Shown here piece after piece: positions 1-6,114 of a DNA stretch of 16,951 nt. Origin of the DNA: an uncultured Bacteroidales bacterium (lineage in GTDB: Bacteria; Bacteroidota; Bacteroidia; Bacteroidales; UBA4417). Below the pieces are notes generated by a model. It searched no databases and was not told where the DNA came from. It saw nothing but the letters and a program-made list of their open reading frames with translations. The DNA is taken from the NCBI GenBank assembly GCA_903917425.1, contig CAIXAQ010000297.1, forward strand, positions 1 to 16,951, given 5' to 3'. The number at the start of each line of letters is the position of its first letter. The stretch's first letter is position 1. A program made the translations under genes and the position numbers.

Positions 1-25
1 CAATAACTAAATTAAAGTAAAACAA

Positions 26-385
26 ATGATTAGACAGTACGAAGCCGTTTTCATTATGACTCCCGTTTTATCTGATGAACAGATGAAGGAAACGGTAAGC
101 AAGTTCCAGAAGTTCCTTGTTGACAAAGGGGCTACAATTATTAACGACGACAATTGGGGTCTTCGCAAGTTGGCATACCCTATTCAGAAAAAATCGACCG
201 GTTTTTATCACCAGTTCGAATTTCATGCTGAAGGTACGCTGATCAACGATTTCGAGATTGCCATGAAACGTGACGAGCGTATTCTTCGCTTTCTCACCGT
301 AGTCCTTGATAAACATGCTGTTGCATACAGCACCAAACGTCGTGCAAAAAAATCAGCAAAAGCTGAAGAAAAAGCACAAGCGTAA
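26..385 (+). CDS. rpsF: 30S ribosomal protein bS6
   Basis: Encodes the 119-residue small-subunit protein bS6, which binds 16S rRNA as a pair with bS18 on the platform. The N-terminus (MIRQYEAVFIMTP) is the typical first beta strand, and the segment around residues 40-60 (NWGLRKLAYPIQKKSTGFY) is the family hallmark. The C-terminus is a lysine- and alanine-rich tail. The start is preceded only by an A-rich leader with no SD sequence, as usual in Bacteroidetes. It is first of three ribosomal genes and lies 25 nt before rpsR. The promoter is outside the window. In Bacteroidetes, bS6 is known to help bS18 and bS21 sequester the anti-SD of 16S rRNA. Confidence 0.97.
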   Translation: MIRQYEAVFIMTPVLSDEQMKETVSKFQKFLVDKGATIINDDNWGLRKLAYPIQKKSTGFYHQFEFHAEGTLINDFEIAMKRDERILRFLTVVLDKHAVAYSTKRRAKKSAKAEEKAQA

Positions 386-410
386 TTGTAACCTTTAAAA
401 AAACAAAAAA

Positions 411-683
411 ATGGCCACACAAGGAAATTCGGATATCAAATACCTGACTCCCATTACGGTTGATGTCAAAAAGAAAAAATATTGCCGTTTCAAAAAAAGC
501 GGAATAAAATTCATCGATTACAAGGATGCTGACTTCCTGCTTAAATTTATCAACGAGCAGGGTAAAATTTTGCCACGCCGGTTAACCGGTACGAGCACCA
601 AGTACCAGCGCAAAGTAGCGCAGGCAGTTAAACGCGCACGTCATTTGTCGCTATTACCTTATGTTGCAGACTTATTAAAATAG
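411..683 (+). CDS. rpsR: 30S ribosomal protein bS18
   Basis: Encodes the 90-residue bS18, partner of bS6 in the 30S platform. The family core is visible: KKYCRFKKSGIKFIDYKD near residues 22-39, then ILPRRLTGTSTKYQRKVAQA near 53-72 and the RARHLSLLPY stretch near 75-84. The start follows an A-run leader with no SD. The TAG stop lies directly against the strong SD of the next gene, rplI, so translation of the two may be coupled. It is the middle gene of rpsF-rpsR-rplI. The protein is one wall of the pocket that binds the anti-SD in Bacteroidetes ribosomes (established for Flavobacterium, inferred here). Confidence 0.97.
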   Translation: MATQGNSDIKYLTPITVDVKKKKYCRFKKSGIKFIDYKDADFLLKFINEQGKILPRRLTGTSTKYQRKVAQAVKRARHLSLLPYVADLLK

Positions 684-684
684 T

Positions 685-690
685 AGGAGG
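685..690 (+). promoter_or_regulatory. Strong Shine-Dalgarno site of rplI
   Basis: AGGAGG sits 5 nt before the rplI ATG and 1 nt after the rpsR stop. It is a perfect anti-SD match. The other ribosomal genes here (rpsF, rpsR, rpmE2) have A-rich leaders without one, which is the norm in Bacteroidetes, where SD-led initiation is largely suppressed. Confidence 0.85.
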
Positions 691-695
691 CTGAT

Positions 696-1145
696 ATGGA
701 AATTATACTTAAAAAAGATGTAACCACATTGGGTTACGCACACGATGTGGTAACTGTTAAGGACGGGTATGCCCGTAATTACTTAATCCCCCAGGGACAC
801 GCAGTTATGGCAACCGAACCAAACAGGAAGATTAATGCCGAGGACCTCCGTCAGAAATCATTCAAAGCACAAAAAACCCGCAAGGAAGCCGATATAGTAG
901 CAAAATCACTCGAAAACGTAACCGTTAAAATTGGTGCTAAAGCTGCTGAAACCGGAAAAATTTACGGATCAGTGAATGCTATTCAGATTGCAGATGCCTT
1001 AAGGGATCAATTTAAAATTGATATCGACCGCAAAAAAATTCATCTTGACGGCGAATCAATCAAAGAAACAGGTAGTTATACTGCCAGTATCCGCCTGCAC
1101 AAGGATCTCCAGGTAACCATCAATTTTGAAGTTGTTGCTGAATAA
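696..1145 (+). CDS. rplI: 50S ribosomal protein bL9
   Basis: Encodes the 149-residue bL9, an elongated large-subunit protein at the base of the L1 stalk that influences reading-frame maintenance. The N-terminal domain shows the family signature: MEIILKKDV, then LGYAHDVVTVKDGYARNYLIP at about residues 12-32. A long connecting helix follows (about 45-75), then the C-terminal RNA-binding domain with TGKIYGSVNAIQIADAL near residues 87-103. The length is normal. It is last in the ribosomal operon, with a strong SD and a strong intrinsic terminator 36 nt after the stop. Confidence 0.97.
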   Translation: MEIILKKDVTTLGYAHDVVTVKDGYARNYLIPQGHAVMATEPNRKINAEDLRQKSFKAQKTRKEADIVAKSLENVTVKIGAKAAETGKIYGSVNAIQIADALRDQFKIDIDRKKIHLDGESIKETGSYTASIRLHKDLQVTINFEVVAE

Positions 1146-1180
1146 TCACACCACTTAGCATCAAAATATTTGCTAATTTA

Positions 1181-1208
1181 ATCCCGGCTAAAACCGGGAT
1201 TTTTTTTT
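1181..1208 (+). terminator. Rho-independent terminator of rpsF-rpsR-rplI
   Basis: The 7-bp perfect stem ATCCCGG/CCGGGAT (1181-1187 and 1194-1200) has a 6-nt loop and is followed by eight T residues (1201-1208). It separates the ribosomal operon from the methyltransferase gene that starts only 20 nt later. Confidence 0.92.
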
Positions 1209-1227
1209 CTCTTTAAAACCGTCATAC

Positions 1228-2013
1228 ATGTTATCACACAACCAAATAAAATACATTAACTCGCTCAAAATCAAGAAATTTCGCATGCAGCACCAGGCCT
1301 TTTTGGTTGAAGGTGTGAAAAGCGTGAGCGAACTAATGTCAAGCCATTTAAAGGTTTTAAAGGTTTTTGCTATACCGGAATGGCTTGATAATAACTTCAA
1401 ACAGATTAAAAATAAAAACATTGAGTTTACCGAAATCACTGAGGAAGAGCTTATAAAAGTGAGCGACCTCAGTACTCCAAACCAGGTTTTGGCCATTGCT
1501 GAAATACCTTCAGTTACTTTTCCAAAAACAGAAGACTTAAGCGGAATGATGCTTGCGCTTGATGGTATCCGCGACCCTGGCAACATGGGAACCATGATGA
1601 GGACAGCTGACTGGTTCGGAATCAAAAGCGTAATTTGTTCAACCGATTCGGTTGATGTATACAATCCGAAAGTGGTTCAGGCTACAATGGGTTCATTTTG
1701 CAGAATGAATGTTTTTTATGTTAATCTGCCCGAATTTTTTAAAAGCTTAGCTCCCGAAATTCCTGTTTTTGGTGCCATGCTCGAAGGTCCTGACATTTCA
1801 CAAAAAATATTTTCACGCCCCGGAATCATTCTGATTGGCAGTGAATCGCACGGAATATCAGGAACTCTTAAGCCATTTATAAACGAGCCTTTACATATTC
1901 CTCATTTTTCTGGCACCCCAACAGCGAAGCATGCCGAATCGCTTAATGCATCCATAGCCAATGGTATCATATGTTATGAAATATGTAAACAGCTTTCGAA
2001 AAATAATTTTTGA
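1228..2013 (+). CDS. SpoU/TrmH-family RNA 2'-O-methyltransferase
   Basis: A 261-residue SPOUT-class methyltransferase that would transfer a methyl group from S-adenosylmethionine to a ribose 2'-OH in rRNA or tRNA. Residues 1-95 form the usual N-terminal substrate-binding part (FLVEGVKSVSEL near 25-36). The catalytic knot carries the three family motifs: DGIRDPGNMGTMMRTAD at 112-128 with the conserved N119 and R125, then IILIGSESHGIS, then the C-terminal AESLNASIANGI. The layout resembles RlmB/TsnR-type 23S rRNA enzymes, but the target nucleotide cannot be read from sequence. It starts 20 nt after the ribosomal terminator. I found no convincing promoter for it, so it may depend partly on read-through. 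Confidence 0.9.
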   Translation: MLSHNQIKYINSLKIKKFRMQHQAFLVEGVKSVSELMSSHLKVLKVFAIPEWLDNNFKQIKNKNIEFTEITEEELIKVSDLSTPNQVLAIAEIPSVTFPKTEDLSGMMLALDGIRDPGNMGTMMRTADWFGIKSVICSTDSVDVYNPKVVQATMGSFCRMNVFYVNLPEFFKSLAPEIPVFGAMLEGPDISQKIFSRPGIILIGSESHGISGTLKPFINEPLHIPHFSGTPTAKHAESLNASIANGIICYEICKQLSKNNF

Positions 2014-2025
2014 TTTTTTCCCTAA

Positions 2026-2061
2026 TTTATGTAAAATTCACTAAAAAATTGCTTAAATTTG
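2026..2061 (+). promoter_or_regulatory. Bacteroidetes-type promoter for the alpha-CTD/sigma4-like gene
   Basis: TAAATTTG at 2054-2061 fits the Bacteroidetes -7 element TAnnTTTG exactly. A partial -33 element (TTTATG, 2026-2031) lies about 22 nt upstream. Transcription would begin near 2065, giving a leader of about 30 nt. Confidence 0.5.
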
Positions 2062-2095
2062 TAGGGTACGTTACACATATAAAATTTCAATAGCC

Positions 2096-3616
2096 GTGGC
2101 CCCTTTATCGAAACTCATAAACTATCATATAGAAGAGCTGAAAAGGATGGAAAGCCTTTCAGAAAGAACAAAGAATGTATGTATCGAGGGCTCTCTTGAT
2201 ACCTTGTTTAAGATCCTTTACTATTACCTGGAACAGAATACATTCAGGGGTATCCGGAATTGTGGTCTTAAAACCGATATCGAACTGATAAACATGTCAA
2301 AAAAATATCTCAGCATTTCGGGGCTTACACTCGAAAACCTGAGAATGAATGAGCCTTTGCTTGGGTTTGAGGATTTTAAACTTTTTTGCTATATTAATTT
2401 CAAGGTTCCATCGGAAGTAACTGAGTTATATAAAGATTCATTTATCTCAAAGGAATTTCCCCTGTTTATTTATGTGAAATCGATGATCCAATACATATTA
2501 AACGAACGTGAGCAGTATATTTTCAATAACAATTATGGATTCGTTGAAAAATCGCAAAAACGCACGCTCCAGGCAATTGGCGATCATTATAGTATCACAC
2601 GCGAAAGGGTAAGACAGATTTCGCAAAAAGTGCCTGACAAAGTATTTGATGCAGTTTGCAAAATATCCCAACGGTTTGTGAATATCGATAAACATTTCGA
2701 TTACGGACTTGACCTGAAAAAAGAAATCATTGTCATTAACCAGGATACGGTCAACCAGATCAATGCTGAAGAAAAACTGTCATATACCGGTAAATTTTAC
2801 TCCCTGGTTTTGGCCGGAATTCTGCAACGTTACTTTATTTCAATACAAAGCATTGAAAATAGTTACCATCACTACTACCTTTTAGCCCGCAAATACAAAG
2901 AGGTATTTGATTTCAAAGCTTTTATAGCGAATATTGAAGAAAATAATGATGTACGCAGGGTTGAAGATAAAACTGTTGATATCATGTCGTATTTAAACAA
3001 ATTTGTTCTGCCGGGACAGATTGTTAACGACCGGCTTAAGCAAATCTGCAAACGCATAGCCACCGAGGAATTTGGATTGGGTTACGATAAGACCGATCTC
3101 ATTTTTAAGCGTAATTCGCTGGTTAAACTTTCGGAGCATATCGTCAGTATCCTGACAAATGTGGGACACCCGATGAAACTCACCGAAATTTGCAAGGAAC
3201 TTAAAAGCCGATCAAAACGGATTCCACCTAATATCGAATCACTTCGCTCATCCATTTTAAGTATTGAAGAAGTTGCCGCCATCGGGAAAACAAGTACATA
3301 CGCCCTCAAGGAATGGGACATGGTGAAAACCGGAACCATTAAGGAACTGGTTAAAGAATACCTCGAATCGTTGAACGAACCTAAGCATATATCCGAAATT
3401 ACCCTCTATGTGAATAAATACAGAAAAACAACGGATAAAAATATACTGTCGAACCTTAAACTTGATAAAACCGGCACGTATGTGTTTTTTAAACTTGGTT
3501 ACATTGGGTTAAAATACAAACAATACAAGAATATTCAGATTCAGAGCGATAAGAAAAAATTGCGTGGTCGCAAGCCTAAGTTATTCAGTGACGAAAATCA
3601 ACTAAGTTTGATTTAA
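2096..3616 (+). CDS. Putative transcription regulator: alpha-CTD-like + sigma region 4-like + tandem HARE-type winged helices
   Basis: A 506-residue multidomain protein with three RNA polymerase-like parts. Residues 20-68 resemble the polymerase alpha C-terminal domain. LSERTKN and NCGLKTDIEL align with E. coli alpha, keeping R24, N27, G57, K59 and E63 at the positions of the DNA-contacting R265, N268, G296, K298 and E302. Residues 134-190 resemble sigma-70 region 4: LNERE, then TLQAIGDHYSITRERVRQI at 157-175 with the -35-recognition helix intact. Residues 190-340 are unassigned and mostly helical. Residues 342-407 look like a HARE winged helix (ending YALKEW) and 413-477 like a second copy. 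The tail has an AT-hook-like RGRKP at 490-494. There is no sigma region 2, so it is not a sigma factor. The GTG start at 2096 is used; Met18 (2147), just before the first domain, is an alternative. Function unknown; a DNA-binding, polymerase-associated regulator is inferred. Confidence 0.8.
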   Translation: MAPLSKLINYHIEELKRMESLSERTKNVCIEGSLDTLFKILYYYLEQNTFRGIRNCGLKTDIELINMSKKYLSISGLTLENLRMNEPLLGFEDFKLFCYINFKVPSEVTELYKDSFISKEFPLFIYVKSMIQYILNEREQYIFNNNYGFVEKSQKRTLQAIGDHYSITRERVRQISQKVPDKVFDAVCKISQRFVNIDKHFDYGLDLKKEIIVINQDTVNQINAEEKLSYTGKFYSLVLAGILQRYFISIQSIENSYHHYYLLARKYKEVFDFKAFIANIEENNDVRRVEDKTVDIMSYLNKFVLPGQIVNDRLKQICKRIATEEFGLGYDKTDLIFKRNSLVKLSEHIVSILTNVGHPMKLTEICKELKSRSKRIPPNIESLRSSILSIEEVAAIGKTSTYALKEWDMVKTGTIKELVKEYLESLNEPKHISEITLYVNKYRKTTDKNILSNLKLDKTGTYVFFKLGYIGLKYKQYKNIQIQSDKKKLRGRKPKLFSDENQLSLI

Positions 3617-3955
3617 TTGGTTCTTCCGTTAATTTCGTGGGCAAAATTATATTTTCAGAAGTCAGAAGGCGAGAGTCGTAAGTGGCCTGAATGAAGTAAT
3701 TTCAAGTATGCAAACACTTCGGTCTCCTGACTTCCGTCTTCTGACAAAAAGCTCGCCAATTCCATTCAATTCAGGGTATATCTATACAGAGTAATAAGTA
3801 TAATGCTACTTAAGGCTCCGTTTTGTTCCATTATATTTTTTAGATCGGATTCTAAAAATAATTTTTATTGTAATTTTATACTCAAAGTATGGGTTCTTAA
3901 CCTTCGAGTAATCAATTCAATTTAAGTATACAGATAAATACTAACTTTTCGTTTT
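3617..3955. other. Gene-free region with inverted repeat and AT-rich hairpin
   Basis: This 339-nt stretch has no credible ORF. It holds the long inverted repeat at 3661-3745 and an AT-rich 8-bp hairpin (TTTTTAGA/TCTAAAAA, 3837-3844 and 3851-3858). A minus-strand TAATTTTG (3642-3649) resembles a Bacteroidetes -7 element. I could not identify a convincing promoter for the downstream lipoprotein gene. Confidence 0.7.
3661..3745. repeat. Long imperfect inverted repeat
   Basis: The 17-nt arms lie at 3661-3677 (starting GTCAGAAG) and 3729-3745 (ending CTTCTGAC), around a 51-nt spacer. They match at 14 of 17 positions. Two of the three differences would still pair as G-U in RNA, so a transcript could form a stable stem. 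There is no T-run after the right arm, so it is not a classical terminator. It may be a copy of a dispersed intergenic repeat. Confidence 0.7.
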
Positions 3956-4546
3956 ATGAAATTAAAAACCAGGCCTTTAAAGGTCTTCCGGCAATTACTG
4001 GCTTTATTTGCCCTATGCCTGCTTGCCATCTCTTGCCGCGACAAGGTGGATTTGTTCCAGATCGAAAGACAGGGCACCCTCTCCTTTTCGACTGATAACA
4101 TTGCAAGTCAGCACGCCGATGATGTGAATTTTTACAAGGGCAAGGAAGTATTGTTTTACTACGACTCTTCCAGGTATGAGTCTTATACCCGCTACCTGCT
4201 TGAAGCACGTGGAAAAGACAATGCAGGTGCTGATGTCATACTCAGTATCGAGATTGACTTCCTGATCGACCAGGATTATATTGGGGTTTACCGTCCGGCT
4301 TATGAATATAAACTCGGCGGAATCTATAGTCTGGGTTTGATGAATAAAGATTCATTGGGGAATTATAAGAGCTACAGGCTCGATCCTGAATTCCTTGCTG
4401 AAGATTATCTACAAATTGAAAGACAGAGCCCTGAAGAAAAACTAATACTGGGAAAATTCTTTGCCCGCTTGGTTTGTGAACAGAATCCGGCCGAAAAAAT
4501 AACGCTTTACCAGGGCATTTTTAAAGACATCTCATATGCAAAGTAA
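3956..4546 (+). CDS. Putative lipoprotein of unknown function
   Basis: A 196-residue protein with a lipoprotein signal: a basic N-terminus, a hydrophobic stretch at residues 14-25, and LLAISC ending at Cys27, the likely lipidation site. The mature part has no family I recognise. It is fairly acidic and predicted mixed alpha/beta, with many Tyr residues in the centre (FYYDSSRYESYTRYLLEA, about 65-83). Its 3' end overlaps the next gene by 11 nt, so the two are almost certainly co-translated, and with the third gene (5477) they form a three-gene envelope unit. A function with the downstream beta-barrels at the outer membrane is inferred only from this arrangement. Confidence 0.75.
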   Translation: MKLKTRPLKVFRQLLALFALCLLAISCRDKVDLFQIERQGTLSFSTDNIASQHADDVNFYKGKEVLFYYDSSRYESYTRYLLEARGKDNAGADVILSIEIDFLIDQDYIGVYRPAYEYKLGGIYSLGLMNKDSLGNYKSYRLDPEFLAEDYLQIERQSPEEKLILGKFFARLVCEQNPAEKITLYQGIFKDISYAK

Positions 4547-5462
4547 TTTACACTTATCAGGTTGCATCCTGTTTATCGCTCTTTTACTTGGCTTTGCCGG
4601 CCAAGCGGGTGCACAGGAGTCAAAAGAAACGAAAAAACCAGCGGATGTCATTATCAAGGCGGATGGATCTATCCTATATGGAAAAGTGATTGAACTCAAT
4701 GCCGATAATATAAGGTACCTGAGGGCTGAAATGCCTGATGGGCCAATTGTAGCTATTCCACGTAAGGACATATATGCCATTTCTTATACCAACCAGACAT
4801 ACGAGGTTTTAACCCCTGCTTCGGGAAAAAGCAAGAATTCAAAGAGCGAAACTGCCATTCCTTTAGGCCAGCCCCCGGCACAACCTTTAACAGAACCTGA
4901 TTCACTTTCAACTGACTGGAAGAATAATATCGGAAATGGCGCGATAAAAGCTGGAATGGGTTTCTCCCGGCAGTATTCAAGCCTTAAAGGTGTCGACGAC
5001 TTTACCAAAACACCTAGCGCACCTTCCTTATACGTCGGTTACAATTTTAAATTTAACAAGAATATCAAACTGGGTGCCAGCCTGGGAGTTGCAGGATTTA
5101 AATACGCATACGACTATTTCAGTGAATATGACCAGATCGGGATCAAACAGGATATCACCGAAAAGGTTGCTACGCTTGGTGCGTTTGCAAGGTACGACAT
5201 CACAGGAGGAATTTTTAAATTGTATGTTCTAGGCGGAATCGATTTGAACTTCAATTTTGTGGATATAAACGGCGAAATCTATTTTAAGGATGATAATAAA
5301 AAAGTAGCATCCCACTCTGAGGGTCGTGGATTCAATTCAGATTTTATTGCCAGGGGTGGATCTGAAATTTCTCTGGGCCGGAATTTCGGATTGTATTCCG
5401 ATATCGGTTTAGGAAAAAGCCTGGTGCAGGTAGGAGTTGTTTTTAGTTTGTCAAAAAAGTAG
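4536..5462 (+). CDS. Putative outer-membrane beta-barrel protein with N-terminal small beta domain
   Basis: A 308-residue exported protein. A signal peptide occupies about residues 1-26 (hydrophobic core LFIALLLGFAG, cleavage near AGAQE). Residues 35-95 (ADVIIKADGSILYGKVIEL ... IPRKDIYAISY ... YEVL) form a small beta-rich domain often seen at the N-terminus of Bacteroidetes envelope proteins, in which a 'GxVxEl' strand precedes an 'IPkxdI' strand. A Pro/Ser-rich linker (about 95-125) leads to alternating glycine/aromatic strands (135-308), with repeated GxxxG(F/Y) patterns and a near-terminal VGVVFSLSKK strand, typical of an outer-membrane barrel. The start overlaps the upstream lipoprotein gene by 11 nt. 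The specific function is unknown. Confidence 0.75.
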   Translation: MQSNLHLSGCILFIALLLGFAGQAGAQESKETKKPADVIIKADGSILYGKVIELNADNIRYLRAEMPDGPIVAIPRKDIYAISYTNQTYEVLTPASGKSKNSKSETAIPLGQPPAQPLTEPDSLSTDWKNNIGNGAIKAGMGFSRQYSSLKGVDDFTKTPSAPSLYVGYNFKFNKNIKLGASLGVAGFKYAYDYFSEYDQIGIKQDITEKVATLGAFARYDITGGIFKLYVLGGIDLNFNFVDINGEIYFKDDNKKVASHSEGRGFNSDFIARGGSEISLGRNFGLYSDIGLGKSLVQVGVVFSLSKK

Positions 5463-5476
5463 AAAGGACAAGAAAT

Positions 5477-6046
5477 ATGAAAACAAAAATATTTTTTCTT
5501 TTCTTTCTGTTGACTTGTCGTCCAGTATTCGCCCAGGATAAAGGATTTATCCTTTTACTTGGCCCATCGGTTAATGTTCTTTATGGTAGCCCCGGCGAGA
5601 AATTCGCCTATACACCTGACCGGATAAGTTGGCAACTCAATGGCCAGTTTGGTTTTATTTCGACAAGGGGTGGCACAAACCGGGGCAACATGCTGGGCGT
5701 TTATGCATCAGCCGGGAGCACAAAACCCGGAATGGTGGCGTTGCTACTTCCTCCTGACGCAGGCGTTTCAGGCGATATTGATCTCGAACAAAAATTTAAT
5801 GAGTTTTACACTGTTGAAGCAGGTATGACAATTATGAAATTCCTGAGATTGAGCGGGGGGCTGGGACGCCAGTATTATACTTACAATATACACTCCCGTG
5901 GCCTAATCCAATACTACAGTGGCACCGCAGGTTTATCTTTCGACCTTGGTGCAGTAAACTGGGTGATTGATGCCCAGGTTATGACAGGAAAGGATCTGAC
6001 TAAAAGCGTGTTAAAGGCAAGTACAGGGTTTATGGTAAAATTCTGA
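5477..6046 (+). CDS. Putative outer-membrane beta-barrel protein
   Basis: A 189-residue exported protein. The signal peptide covers about residues 1-19 (MKTKIFFLFFLLTC, cleavage near VFAQD). The mature chain is almost entirely predicted beta strands rich in Gly and aromatic residues, ending in STGFMVKF with a terminal Phe, the usual last-strand signature for barrel insertion by BAM. About eight strands would fit the length. It follows the larger barrel gene by 14 nt, with a moderate purine-rich SD (AAAGGAC) in the gap, so the three genes 3956-6046 look like one operon. I do not recognise a named family. Confidence 0.7.
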   Translation: MKTKIFFLFFLLTCRPVFAQDKGFILLLGPSVNVLYGSPGEKFAYTPDRISWQLNGQFGFISTRGGTNRGNMLGVYASAGSTKPGMVALLLPPDAGVSGDIDLEQKFNEFYTVEAGMTIMKFLRLSGGLGRQYYTYNIHSRGLIQYYSGTAGLSFDLGAVNWVIDAQVMTGKDLTKSVLKASTGFMVKF

Positions 6047-6073
6047 TACCTTACCATAGTTTCATATTAGCTA

Positions 6074-6095
6074 TTCAAGGCATCACTTCCTTGAA
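6074..6095. other. Weak hairpin between convergent genes
   Basis: TTCAAGG/CCTTGAA (6074-6080 and 6089-6095) forms a 7-bp perfect stem with an 8-nt loop, in the 68-nt gap between the convergent barrel and DUF1015 genes. No T-run follows on either strand. It might slow convergent transcription or stabilise 3' ends, but it is not a clear terminator. Confidence 0.4.
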
Positions 6096-6114
6096 ACAAA
6101 AGTCATCGGCACAG

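Noticed and set aside
1188..1664. Minus-strand ORF of 158 residues
   Set aside because: Antisense to the methyltransferase gene and begins in the terminator region; no family features.
2096..3616. Ordinary sigma factor
   Set aside because: Only the region 4-like part is present; no region 2 for -10 recognition or core binding, and other domains surround it.
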